Below, piece by piece: positions 1-7,685 of a stretch of DNA of 64,000 bases. The stretch is from Streptomyces sp. Je 1-332. GTDB taxonomy: Bacteria; Actinomycetota; Actinomycetes; Streptomycetales; Streptomycetaceae. The position numbers and the translations under genes are program-made. Location of the stretch: NCBI RefSeq assembly GCF_040730185.1, contig NZ_CP160402.1, positions 372,001 through 436,000 on the forward strand, read 5' to 3'. Position 1 is the first letter of the stretch, and each line of letters opens with the position of its first letter. The notes beneath the pieces are model-generated. The model was not told where the DNA came from. It ran no database searches and saw only the letters and a program-made list of their open reading frames with translations.

Positions 1-276
1 GATGAGCCCCCATTCCAGGAGATCGCAGAGCAACACCTGTACGACCGAGGGGGGCTGGCCGATGTGGGCGGCCACCTCGGCCACCGAGAGGAGCCCCTGG
101 CAGTGCGCCAGGATGGTCTGGTGTTCGGGCTGGAGCGAGGCGGGAAACGCCGCGTCCGTCGCCATCACCAGGGACTCCCAGGCCAGCGCCTCGGTGTCGG
201 CTGCCGCCCGCCCGCGAGTGATCACGTAGGGGCGGATCGCCGAGGCCGTCGGCTCCTCCGGCCGCGGTTCCGTCAT
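1..276 (-). CDS. cvnC: DUF742 conservon protein CvnC (3' end cut off)
   Basis: Partial gene: 92 N-terminal residues are present and the window edge removes the rest. The protein begins with a short acidic leader and the motif RPYVITRGRA, followed by a winged-helix-like stretch (LLSVAEVAAHIGQPPSVVQVLL), which is the DUF742 pattern found as the third member of Streptomyces conservons. CvnC partners CvnA, CvnB and the GTPase CvnD in a membrane-associated complex likened to eukaryotic GPCR assemblies (family knowledge). The ATG overlaps the stop of cvnB as ATGA, so it is translationally coupled. A cvnD-type GTPase gene would be expected just beyond the left edge. Confidence 0.88.
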   Translation of the reverse strand, partial: MTEPRPEEPTASAIRPYVITRGRAAADTEALAWESLVMATDAAFPASLQPEHQTILAHCQGLLSVAEVAAHIGQPPSVVQVLLCDLLEWGLI

Positions 277-719
277 GACGCCGCGGCGGCCGGATCCCGC
301 GGCTGGCTGCTCAGGTGCGAGCCGATCTTCACCACGAGCAGCTGCATCTGCTGGGCGACCAGGCCGACGTCCGCCTCCAGGTCGGTGGCGACGCCCAGGT
401 GCGCGCCCACACCGGCGTGGGTGAACAGCACGAAGCCGTGGTCGGACTCCAGCATCAACTGCCGTACGCCGGCGCCCGAGCCGAAGAGCAGCGCGGTCGT
501 GGAGCGGCCCGTCATGGTCATCGCGGCGCAGGCCGCGGAGAGGGACTCGGCTTCGGCGACGCTCAGGTCGGCCACGGGGCCCGAGAGGTTCTCCGCGGAG
601 GCGTGGCCGAGCCGCAGCCCGTCCTCGGAGACCACCACGCTGTGCCGGACCCCGGGGATCTCGATCAGCGGGCGGAGCATCCAGCCCAGGTCGGGAAGGG
701 GGGTGATGATTCCGGTCAC
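273..719 (-). CDS. cvnB: Roadblock/LC7 domain protein CvnB
   Basis: 148 aa, the usual size for the roadblock/LC7 member of a conservon. Seen in the sequence: the hydrophobic roadblock core starting at GVRHSVVVSEDGLRLG (residues 23-38), then a small-residue-rich helix (AESLSAACAAM) and the strand LLFGSGAGVRQLML. Such proteins bind and modulate the partner GTPase CvnD. It has 4-bp ATGA overlaps with cvnA upstream and cvnC downstream, so all three are one transcript. The C-terminal tail is Ala-rich and probably disordered. Confidence 0.9.
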   Translation of the reverse strand: MTGIITPLPDLGWMLRPLIEIPGVRHSVVVSEDGLRLGHASAENLSGPVADLSVAEAESLSAACAAMTMTGRSTTALLFGSGAGVRQLMLESDHGFVLFTHAGVGAHLGVATDLEADVGLVAQQMQLLVVKIGSHLSSQPRDPAAAAS

Positions 720-2356
720 TGCCGGCCTCCGTCTTGCTCGTCAGGGGTGGGGGGTCGGGACGGTGTCTCCGTCGGCGGGGTCCCGGCCGACGGGTTCGCC
801 TCCCCGGCCGCGGTCTTGTCCGCGTCGAGAGCCGCGCGACCGCGCAGCGAACCGGACACCACGCTGGCGATCGACGCCCGCGCCGCCTCCGGTGTCCAGG
901 GGGTGGTGGGTGCGGCCGGGGGCGCCTGCCGGTCCTCCGGGACCGGCCGGCCGGGAGCGTCCGGGGCCGCCGCTCGGCGCCGGTTGCGCCGCTTGGGCAG
1001 GCCGGCCGCCGTCTCGCGCTCGGGAGGCACGTTCGGTGCGGCGGGCCGCACGGACAACAACTCTTCGTCTCGCGCCGGGTCGTGCTGGTCCCGCTGCTCG
1101 GGCTGGTCCCGCTGCTCGGGCTGGTCCTGCTGCGCGTGTCGGCCCAGCTGCTCGGGCTGATCCTGCTGGTTCGGCGTCTGCGCGTCCGCGTACGGCGGCG
1201 GCGCCATCTGGGCGCTCACCCGATGGGACCCCGTGAGCTGCGATGGGGGCTCGGTCAGCAGGCGGAACGGCACGAACGTCACGGCGCGCGTGCCGCCGTA
1301 GGCCGAGGCTCCGCTCAGCTCCACGTTGAAGCCGAGCTCGCGGCTCCATCGGCCCACGCAGGCCAGGCCGAGGCGCGGTACGGCGCCGAGCCGTGCCAGG
1401 TCCTGGTCGTCCCGCAGCTGGCCCATCGCCCGGTGCAGCACGTCCGGTGGCATCCCGAGTCCGGCGTCGTCGATCTCCAGGACCGCTCCGGCCCCCACCT
1501 CGCGGATGGTGACGACGACCTGGGAACGCGAGGGGGAGAACACCGTGGCGTTCTCCAGGAGTTCGGCGATGGCGTGCATCAGCCCTTCGACCGCGGGCGG
1601 CACGGCGTACAGCGTCTGTCCGCCGTGCACCTCGATCCGGCTGTACTCCACGATCCGCGACTGGGCGCCGCGCACGCAGTCGTACAGCGAGACCGGCCGT
1701 GTCTCCCTGCGGGCGGGCCAGATCCCGCACATCACGAGCAGTGTCTGGGCCTTGCGGGTCATCTGCGCCGCCGCGTGGTCGGCCTTCATCACCTCGCCCA
1801 TGAGGTGCGGGTCCTCGATGGAGCGCTCGACCCGGTCGAGTACCTGCTGCTGCACGGTGGCCATCGCGTGCATGGTGCGGGCGACGGATTCGAACGCGGC
1901 CTGCACCGAGTCGCGCAGTCCGCGTTCGCGGCGCACCGCCTCGTCCGACCCCAGGGCGAACGCCACGGCGGACAGGGCTCGCGCGAACTCCTCACCGGTC
2001 TCGGCCGGCCCCGTCAACGGTCCTGGCACACCTTCCAGTCGCTGACCGGCTCGTACGCGCTCCGCGATCGCCGGCAGCCGTACGCCGGCCAGGTGCGCGA
2101 CCTCGGCTTCACGTGCCGCGGCACGTCGCTCATGGCGGGCGCGGTCGGCCCGCTCGGCGGTCAACTGCCGGACCAGCACAAGCACCCAGGCGAGCAGCAG
2201 TACCGCGACCGCGGCGCAGCCACCGGCCAGAACCTGCCGCCACTGCGCCGCCGGGTCCAGGGCGGCGAGCACCGCGCCCACGATCGCGAGGACCACCGCC
2301 ATCAGCCAGACCACGGCTTCGCGGCTCACGGACCCGTGTCCGGGACGGCTCACCAC
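716..2356 (-). CDS. cvnA: Conservon sensor kinase-like protein CvnA
   Basis: 546 aa from a GTG start (GAGG a few bases upstream); first gene of the conservon. Two membrane segments lie near residues 15-34 and 42-62, with only a short loop between them, so there is little extracellular sensor domain. A long helical region leads to an HATPase domain with N-box ELLENAT, G1-like DDAGLG and G2-like LGLACVGRW. No clear phospho-acceptor H-box is visible, as is common for CvnA proteins, so classical kinase activity is doubtful. The C-terminal ~170 residues are Pro/Gln/Glu-rich and contain an 18-bp tandem repeat. The role, sensing and complex assembly with CvnB-D, is inferred from the family. Confidence 0.9.
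   Translation of the reverse strand: MVSRPGHGSVSREAVVWLMAVVLAIVGAVLAALDPAAQWRQVLAGGCAAVAVLLLAWVLVLVRQLTAERADRARHERRAAAREAEVAHLAGVRLPAIAERVRAGQRLEGVPGPLTGPAETGEEFARALSAVAFALGSDEAVRRERGLRDSVQAAFESVARTMHAMATVQQQVLDRVERSIEDPHLMGEVMKADHAAAQMTRKAQTLLVMCGIWPARRETRPVSLYDCVRGAQSRIVEYSRIEVHGGQTLYAVPPAVEGLMHAIAELLENATVFSPSRSQVVVTIREVGAGAVLEIDDAGLGMPPDVLHRAMGQLRDDQDLARLGAVPRLGLACVGRWSRELGFNVELSGASAYGGTRAVTFVPFRLLTEPPSQLTGSHRVSAQMAPPPYADAQTPNQQDQPEQLGRHAQQDQPEQRDQPEQRDQHDPARDEELLSVRPAAPNVPPERETAAGLPKRRNRRRAAAPDAPGRPVPEDRQAPPAAPTTPWTPEAARASIASVVSGSLRGRAALDADKTAAGEANPSAGTPPTETPSRPPTPDEQDGGRQ
1085..1138 (-). repeat. 18-bp tandem repeat inside cvnA
   Basis: Two identical 18-bp units and a third diverged unit, in frame, encode repeated Asp/Gln/Pro/Glu/Arg hexapeptides in the disordered tail of CvnA. 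Copy number could vary between strains by slippage without shifting the frame. Confidence 0.8.
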
Positions 2357-2536
2357 GCCGCCCTCGCCCCGGCGGTCCTGCGCACCTTCACCACGACGAA
2401 CGAATCCTCCCCGAACGCACCGAACTCCCTTACGAATGGGGAGCGTGGCGATCTTAGGTCAACTCGGCGCTTCTGGGCTGGCCGTTGGGGAAGCTTGCCT
2501 TCCGGCGCGCGAAGCTCTGCCCGGGATTGGCCGGAA

Positions 2537-3994
2537 CTACCGCCCGGTAAGGGGGCATCGGGTGAGCAGAGTCGCCGGGTCGGCAGCCTCCGGGCGCGGC
2601 AGGGTCCGACTGGGCGGCGGCTGCTTTCCCCGGCCGAGCCAGGCCTCCATGGCGGTGAAGGCTGAGCGGTGGCAGGGCACGAGAGGCCGCAGCTTGTCGG
2701 GGAAGGCGTCGACGAGCGAGTCGACATGCGTGCCGTCCTCGACGCGGTAGTAGCGGAACAGGCCGCCGCGGCCCGCTCCGCGCACCATCTTCGCGTAGAC
2801 GTCCGAGTCCTTGCTGATGGGCAGTTGGACGTCGAGGGTGCCGTGCACGGTGATCAGTGGTTTGCCGATGCGTCCGGTCAAGGCGATCTCGCGCACGGCG
2901 TCACGCACTTCCCGCGGCCGGGACGCGTACGCGTAGTCGGCGTCGCACGCCGGTGTTCCCGGCGCGCAGAAGGGAGTTCCGGCCTCGGTCGCGCCGTCGT
3001 AGCCCGGGTCGAGCTCCTCGCGGTAGATCCGCTGGGTCAAGTCCCAGTAGATCTGGTGGTGATAGGGCCACAGGAACTCCGAGCCGGCCGGGAAGCCCGC
3101 GTCGACCATCTCCTGATGCGCCTTGTCCGCTCCCTCGCCGCCCGCCGCGTACCGGGGGTAGGCACGCAGCGCGGGTGGCAGGAAGTCGAGCAGATTCGGC
3201 CCGTCGGCCCGCCATAGCGTGCCTTCCCAGTCCACTCCCCCGTCGTACAGCTCGGGGTGGTTCTCCAGCTGCCAGCGCACCAGGTAGCCGCCGTTGGACA
3301 TGCCGGTGGCGAGGGTGCGGGCGGCTGGGCGGTGGTATCGCTGGGCGACCACGGACCGGGCTGCACCGGTGAGTTGAGTGAGGCGTTCGTTCCATTCGGC
3401 GATCGCGTCACCCGGTTCGGCCCCGTCGCGGTAGAAGGCGGCGCCGGTGTTGCCCTTGTCGGTCGAGGCGAACGCGTAGCCCCGGGAGAGCACCCAGTCG
3501 CCGATCGCCCGGTCGTTGGCGTACTGCTCACGGACACCGGGTGTGCCCGCGACGACGAGTCCGCCGTTCCAGCGGTCGGGCAGGCGGATGACGAACTGCG
3601 CGTCGTGTTTCCAGCCGTGGTTGGTGTTGGTCGCCGAGCTGTCGGGGAAGTAGCCGTCGATCTGGATGCCGGGCACACCGCGCGGCGCGGTGAGCCCGGC
3701 AGGGGTCAGCCCCGCCCAGTCGGCCGGGTCGGTGTGTCCCGATTCGACCGTCCCCGCCGTGGTCAACTCGCCAAGGCAGGCGATCTGTTGGCGTTCCGCG
3801 CCCGGCACTTTCAGTCTCGCGGACGACGCGCAATGCCCTGCGCTGCCGTCTCGGCCTTCACCTGGCTGCCCTGCCGCGGCCGGGACCGCGGCGAGCGTGA
3901 CGAGCAGCGCGGTCAGCGCGAGAGCACTGTGGAGCGACCGGGCCGGGTGGCGCCTCCCGCGCGGCAGGCGTCGGGGTGGATCTATGGCGGGCAC
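2537..3994 (-). CDS. Secreted tannase / 3-hydroxybutyrate oligomer hydrolase-like esterase
   Basis: 485 aa from GTG at 3994, chosen because GGAGGA precedes it and an Arg-rich n-region, hydrophobic core (LALTALLVTLAAV) and AxA cleavage site follow; the longer open frame runs into the upstream gene. It is an alpha/beta hydrolase of the tannase/feruloyl esterase/HB-oligomer hydrolase group. Visible triad: Ser233 in GMSNGG, Asp388 in HGTLDVQ, His423 in DGTHVD. Several Cys (55, 73, 343, 350, 441) could form disulfides in the secreted protein. It lies 50 bp behind the PHB-depolymerase gene on the same strand, which argues for a role in finishing polyester breakdown, cutting soluble hydroxyalkanoate oligomers released outside the cell. 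That substrate is inference; a plant phenolic ester is the main alternative. Confidence 0.72.
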   Translation of the reverse strand: MPAIDPPRRLPRGRRHPARSLHSALALTALLVTLAAVPAAAGQPGEGRDGSAGHCASSARLKVPGAERQQIACLGELTTAGTVESGHTDPADWAGLTPAGLTAPRGVPGIQIDGYFPDSSATNTNHGWKHDAQFVIRLPDRWNGGLVVAGTPGVREQYANDRAIGDWVLSRGYAFASTDKGNTGAAFYRDGAEPGDAIAEWNERLTQLTGAARSVVAQRYHRPAARTLATGMSNGGYLVRWQLENHPELYDGGVDWEGTLWRADGPNLLDFLPPALRAYPRYAAGGEGADKAHQEMVDAGFPAGSEFLWPYHHQIYWDLTQRIYREELDPGYDGATEAGTPFCAPGTPACDADYAYASRPREVRDAVREIALTGRIGKPLITVHGTLDVQLPISKDSDVYAKMVRGAGRGGLFRYYRVEDGTHVDSLVDAFPDKLRPLVPCHRSAFTAMEAWLGRGKQPPPSRTLPRPEAADPATLLTRCPLTGR

Positions 3995-4044
3995 GGTTCC
4001 TCCGGTGGGCGTGAATGCGTACGGCGGTCGCGGAGCGGGATCGG

Positions 4045-5562
4045 TCAGGGGCAGGCGCCGTCGGCGATGACGTAGTGGCCGGCCGGGGACTCCTTGAGCG
4101 TGTGCGTGACAGCGGTGTTGTAGAGGCCCATGTTCTGGTTCGAGCCCTTGGCGTAGGTGTAGCCGCCGCTGGTGGTCGCGCGTCCGGCCCGGACCTGCTG
4201 GTAGTTGTTCGCGGTCCAGCACTTGGCGGTGGCGCCCGTGGTGGAGGCGGTGACCTGGGACGACCTCGCCCCTTCCGTACCGTCCGGGTCACGGGCGGCA
4301 ACGCTGTACGTGTGACTGCTGCCCGCGCTGAGGCCGGTGTCCGTGAACGGAGGGGCGGCCGGGGTGGCGACACGGGTGCCGTCCCGGTATACGGCGTAGG
4401 ACGCTGCCCCGGAGACGCCGTTCCAGTTCAAGGTGACGGAGGTGTCGGTCGTGCCGGTCGCGGCCAGGCCGCTCGGAGCGGGCAGGCCGCCGGGGTCCGG
4501 ATCGGAGCCGTCCAGGCCGAAGAAGCCGGTGATCCAGTGACTGGAGCAGATGGAGTCGATGAAGTTCGCCGTCCCGGTCGCGCCACACTGCTGTGCACCT
4601 GTTCCCGGGTCGACGGGAGTGCCGTGGCCGATGGACGGGACCCGGTCGACTTCCACGGCGACCGCCCCGTCCGTCCCGAGATACTGCTCCCTGCGGGTCG
4701 AGTTGGGGCCGATGACCGAGCTGCGGTCCGGGGTCTGGTCCAGGCCGTGGACGGCGGTCCACTGGTCACGCAGTTCGTCGGCGTTCTTCTTGGCGACGGT
4801 GGGGTCGTTGTCGCCGTGCCAGATCGCCACCCTCGGCCAGGGGCCCGTATGGCCTGGGTGCGCGTCCCGGACGCCCTGCGCCCAGGCCGATGGGGTGCGG
4901 TCGACGCCGGGGCTCATGCAGCTGTACGCGGACAGCACGTCATCGGCACAGTCGTACGGGAGGCCTGCGACCACGGCTCCCGCCTTGAACACGTCCGGGT
5001 ACGTCGCGAGCATCACCGACGTCATGGCACCACCGGCCGAGAGACCCGTGGCGTAGACCCGCGCCGTGTCGCCGCCGTAGGCGGAAGCGGCATGCGAGAC
5101 CATCTGGCGGATCGAGGCGGCCTCCCCCTGTCCGCGTCGGGTGTCACCCGGCTGGAACCAGTTGAAGCACTTGCTGCTGTTGTTGACGGATGTCTGCTCC
5201 GGGAGGACGAGCAGGAAGCCGTGCTGGTCGGCGAACTCGGCCAGGCCGGAGTTGTCGGCGTAGATCTGCGCGCTCTGCGTGCAACCGTGCATGGCCACCA
5301 CCACGGCGGGGTTCGCCGCCAGTGACGTCGGCCGGTACACGTACATGCTCAGACTGCCGGGATTGGCACCGAAGTTGCCGACCTTCTCCAGGGCGACCGC
5401 TGCTGGGGCCGCCTGCGCCGAGGGCGCGGGTGCGGACACGGCCCCGGCCACGACCAGGCCCACGACGGCGGCCAGCCGCCCCACGGCACGGCGCCACCTC
5501 CTCACACCGCGGGAAGGCCGCCCATAGGGCACCGGACTCAAAGGTCTTTCGTACGACGGCAT
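4045..5562 (-). CDS. Secreted PHB-depolymerase family esterase with FnIII and C-terminal domains
   Basis: 505 aa from ATG 5562 (GGGAG 5 bp upstream). Long Arg-rich n-region, then a signal core near residues 29-45 with AQA cleavage around 51. Catalytic domain ~55-350: oxyanion motif MHGCTQ at 91, lipase box GLSAG with Ser175, Asp253 in GDNDPTV, His313 in SIGHGTP. A fibronectin type III linker covers ~361-443 and a 60-residue Cys-bounded terminal domain (~448-504) resembles the substrate-binding end of PHA depolymerases. The same fold also includes acetylxylan and feruloyl esterases, so PHB is likely but not proven. It is the first gene of a two-gene operon with the oligomer-hydrolase-like gene. 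A 15-bp palindrome sits 84 bp upstream. Confidence 0.8.
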   Translation of the reverse strand: MPSYERPLSPVPYGRPSRGVRRWRRAVGRLAAVVGLVVAGAVSAPAPSAQAAPAAVALEKVGNFGANPGSLSMYVYRPTSLAANPAVVVAMHGCTQSAQIYADNSGLAEFADQHGFLLVLPEQTSVNNSSKCFNWFQPGDTRRGQGEAASIRQMVSHAASAYGGDTARVYATGLSAGGAMTSVMLATYPDVFKAGAVVAGLPYDCADDVLSAYSCMSPGVDRTPSAWAQGVRDAHPGHTGPWPRVAIWHGDNDPTVAKKNADELRDQWTAVHGLDQTPDRSSVIGPNSTRREQYLGTDGAVAVEVDRVPSIGHGTPVDPGTGAQQCGATGTANFIDSICSSHWITGFFGLDGSDPDPGGLPAPSGLAATGTTDTSVTLNWNGVSGAASYAVYRDGTRVATPAAPPFTDTGLSAGSSHTYSVAARDPDGTEGARSSQVTASTTGATAKCWTANNYQQVRAGRATTSGGYTYAKGSNQNMGLYNTAVTHTLKESPAGHYVIADGACP

Positions 5563-5645
5563 GGCGGCTCCCGACGGAGGGTGGCGCGGTCTCCGGGGCG
5601 GATCACGCGACCCCAACCGTAGGAGTCGCCCGGACGGGAACAGAA

Positions 5646-5660
5646 TGGCGCGGGGCGCCA
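5646..5660. promoter_or_regulatory. 15-bp perfect palindrome upstream of the PHB depolymerase gene
   Basis: TGGCGC-GGG-GCGCCA. It lies in the 290-bp divergent gap (5563-5852) between the PHB-depolymerase gene and the stress-protein gene, which otherwise shows no clear promoter. High GC makes chance palindromes common, so a regulator site is only possible. Confidence 0.25.
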
Positions 5661-5852
5661 CACCACCATCAACAGCCCCTGGTGTCCAACCCGTTGCCGC
5701 TCCTCCCGGTCCGTGCTAGGAGCACCTCCATGGCGCGGCCCACGAAAAGGTAGAACGGCGATACTCGGGGCACTCGTCGCTCCGGACCCGGGCCGCCGAT
5801 CGGCCAGGCCCACGGCTGACGTCCCGACGGCACCGCGGAGGTGCGGACCACC

Positions 5853-6698
5853 ATGCCCACACAGCAGACCATCACCGCCGGCGTCGACGGCTCACCCGGC
5901 AGCCTGGTCGCCGCCGACTGGGCTGCGGGCGAGGCCCTGCGTCGTGACCTGCCCCTGCGTCTGGTCCACGCCAGTGAGCCGCCGGGGGAACGCGGCCGGT
6001 TCGACGGGAGTGGCGCCGCGGCGCGCCTGGAGACCGGCGTGCTGGAGCGCTCCGTCCAGCAACTCGACCGCTGGTACCCCGAGTTGGAGATCCTCGACGA
6101 GCAGGTGACCGGATCACCGGCGGGGGCCTTGTTGGCGGCGGCCTCCTCCTCGGCTCTGGTCGTCATCGGATCGCATGGCGCCGGCAGACTCACCAACGTC
6201 ATGGTCGGCTCGGCCGCGCTGGCCGTCGCCACGCGTGCGTCGTGCCCCGTCGCTCTGGTACGGGCGGCGGACACCCCCGACGGCAAGCACCAGGATGCGG
6301 CGGACCGCCCGGTCGTGCTCGGTCTCGACCTCGACCGTCGCGGTGACGAACTGCTGGAGTACGCCTTCGACGCGGCGGCCTCCCGCCGGGCGCCGCTCCA
6401 CGTCGTGCACGTCTGGACCGCCCCCATGACCGAGGAATCCGAAGCCGTCGACCCCATGCCGGACAAAGAGCGCCTGATGGCCTCCGAACTCAGCTCATGG
6501 CGCCGGAAGTTTCCCGAAACGCACGTGGATCAACGGCTCGTGCACGACGCGGCGGGCCATCACCTGGTCCAGTCGACCTCGACCGCCTGCCTGCTGGTCA
6601 TCGGCCGCCTCATACCCACCGGGCCGCATCTGGGCGAGACCGCGCACGCGGCGATTCATCAGGCCAGGTGCCCGGTCGTCATCGTCCCGCACAACTGA
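5853..6698 (+). CDS. Universal stress protein with two Usp domains
   Basis: 281 aa. Start set at ATG 5853, nine bases after GGAGGTG; a GTG at 5841 would sit inside that ribosome site. Tandem Usp domains cover ~5-140 and ~153-281. The first keeps the ATP-binding pattern G-2x-G-9x-GS in GSHGAGRLTNVMVGS; the second lacks it, so only one nucleotide site is expected. Such proteins in actinobacteria respond to hypoxia, redox and starvation. No DevR/DosR-type GGGAC box is visible upstream. The gene is convergent with the vanX-like gene, with only 4 bp between their stops. Confidence 0.9.
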   Translation: MPTQQTITAGVDGSPGSLVAADWAAGEALRRDLPLRLVHASEPPGERGRFDGSGAAARLETGVLERSVQQLDRWYPELEILDEQVTGSPAGALLAAASSSALVVIGSHGAGRLTNVMVGSAALAVATRASCPVALVRAADTPDGKHQDAADRPVVLGLDLDRRGDELLEYAFDAAASRRAPLHVVHVWTAPMTEESEAVDPMPDKERLMASELSSWRRKFPETHVDQRLVHDAAGHHLVQSTSTACLLVIGRLIPTGPHLGETAHAAIHQARCPVVIVPHN

Positions 6699-6702
6699 CG
6701 GG

Positions 6703-7359
6703 CTAGCCGTCCAGCGTCGCGGGACCGTACCGCGCGGCGGGCGCCTCGGTCGCGAGAGCCCAGTAGCGGTCGCCGTAGGACCAGTGCCACCACTCCGTGG
6801 GGTAGTTGACCAGGCCCGCCGTGGCGAGAGCGGCGGTGAGGGTGCGACGGTTGCGGCGGGCTTCCGGGGAGATCAGGGCGCTGTCCATGTAGCAGGCGCC
6901 GTCGCTCTCCTCCGGGCTCGCGTTCACCGGGGTTCCGAGGTCGAGTTCGGTGCCGGAAGTGGTGCACAGAGTGAGGTCGACCGCGGCGCCCGCGACGTGC
7001 GGGCCGACTTCGGGCGGTGAGAGGGAACGGCTCGTCTGCGTGTGGAGGTAGGCGTCCGACCAGTCGGGGTTGGCCTTCCTCAGCTCGGCGGCGTACTCCT
7101 CGAAGTACTGGATCTGCAGGGCCAGCGGCCGGTACCCCTCGGTGACCAGGAGGCGCAGGCCCTCGGGCAGCAGCCGGGCGGCGCGGGCCAGACGCCAGGC
7201 GACGCCCTCGCGCAGCTGGGCGTAGGCCCCGGCCGGGTCGGCGAGGCGGTCGTCGACGTCCACGAAGGGCAGTTGACGCAGGTCCACGAGGGCTTCCGCG
7301 CAGTCGTGGACCGGGATGCCGACGACTCTGGGATCGTTCATGAGGATGATCGACGACAT
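6703..7359 (-). CDS. vanX: VanX-like D-alanyl-D-alanine dipeptidase (peptidase M15D)
   Basis: 218 aa, close to VanX length (~202). Start ATG 7359 behind GAAGGGG. Zinc site: His121, Asp128 (PHVAGAAVD) and His192; catalytic Glu189 (EWWHW); Arg77 in EGYRPLALQ matches the VanX transition-state arginine. The enzyme hydrolyses D-Ala-D-Ala, in glycopeptide resistance or in recycling of wall dipeptide. No vanH, vanA, vanR or vanS lies nearby, so a housekeeping or recycling role is more likely than inducible resistance. There is no signal peptide, so it acts in the cytoplasm. The upstream 326 bp hold two hairpins and phased TCCCCCG repeats. Confidence 0.85.
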   Translation of the reverse strand: MSSIILMNDPRVVGIPVHDCAEALVDLRQLPFVDVDDRLADPAGAYAQLREGVAWRLARAARLLPEGLRLLVTEGYRPLALQIQYFEEYAAELRKANPDWSDAYLHTQTSRSLSPPEVGPHVAGAAVDLTLCTTSGTELDLGTPVNASPEESDGACYMDSALISPEARRNRRTLTAALATAGLVNYPTEWWHWSYGDRYWALATEAPAARYGPATLDG

Positions 7360-7462
7360 GTATGCCCCTTCGTGGCGACGGTGGCGGGCACAGCTCCGGG
7401 GACGGGCTGCCGCCCGCCCCCGAAGTCCCCTCCGTGCCCTGGCAGGGGCTCTACGCGACGAG

Positions 7463-7499
7463 CGGCCCACACGACCGACGGTGTCGGTGGTGTGGGCCG
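7463..7499 (-). terminator. Strong hairpin, 17-bp arms, 3-nt loop
   Basis: Arms 7463-7479 and 7483-7499 pair at 16 of 17 positions around the loop GGT. No U-tract follows, as is usual for Streptomyces terminators. It lies downstream of the SARP gene and 104 bp upstream of the vanX-like start, so it could end SARP transcription or act as an attenuator for vanX. Confidence 0.65.
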
Positions 7500-7518
7500 T
7501 ACGAGGCTTCAGTGGCCT

Positions 7519-7577
7519 TCCCCCGTGTTCCCCCGATGAATTCCGCTGAGTCCCCCGTTGTTTCCTGCGATCCCCCG
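7519..7577. repeat. Four exact TCCCCCG heptamers in helical phase
   Basis: Copies begin at 7519, 7529, 7551 and 7571, that is at spacings of 10, 22 and 20 bp, so all fall on roughly one face of the helix. On the coding (minus) strand they read CGGGGGA. SARP regulators bind direct heptamer repeats spaced by 11 or 22 bp, and a SARP gene lies 110 bp away, so this is a candidate operator for the vanX-like gene or for autoregulation. Confidence 0.45.
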
Positions 7578-7607
7578 TTGTCGGCGGCGTGTTCACCCGC
7601 CGACAAC
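7577..7607 (-). terminator. Perfect 11-bp inverted repeat downstream of the SARP gene
   Basis: GTTGTCGGCGG (7577-7587) pairs perfectly with 7597-7607 across a 9-nt loop. It sits 79-109 bp after the SARP stop and overlaps the last TCCCCCG heptamer. Terminator is the simplest reading; operator is possible. Confidence 0.5.
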
Positions 7608-7685
7608 CACAGCGTGACGCAGCCCGCTGTAAATTCTCTGCAAGTCCGGGACAAGCGGATTGCAGACCGCCGCCGGAAGCGGACC

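Larger units (their letters stand above)
7360..7685. other. 326-bp non-coding region between vanX-like and SARP genes
   Basis: No credible gene on either strand. Reading in the direction of transcription (minus) it holds a 31-bp inverted repeat just after the SARP stop, four CGGGGGA repeats, then a long hairpin, then the vanX-like ribosome site. The two hairpins probably end SARP transcription, so vanX should have its own promoter here, although I cannot assign -35/-10 boxes with confidence. Confidence 0.6.

Noticed and set aside
3995..4222. Longer start for the tannase-like protein
   Set aside because: The extra 76 residues are out-of-frame sequence of the PHB-depolymerase end; GTG 3994 has a ribosome site and signal peptide.
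5730..5753. Seven-codon ORF (ATG to TAG) with a GGAG site upstream of the stress-protein gene
   Set aside because: It has no leader-peptide features such as repeated regulatory codons and is 100 bp from the next gene.
6703..7359. VanX-like gene as part of a vancomycin-resistance cluster
   Set aside because: No vanH, vanA, vanR, vanS or other glycopeptide gene lies near it.
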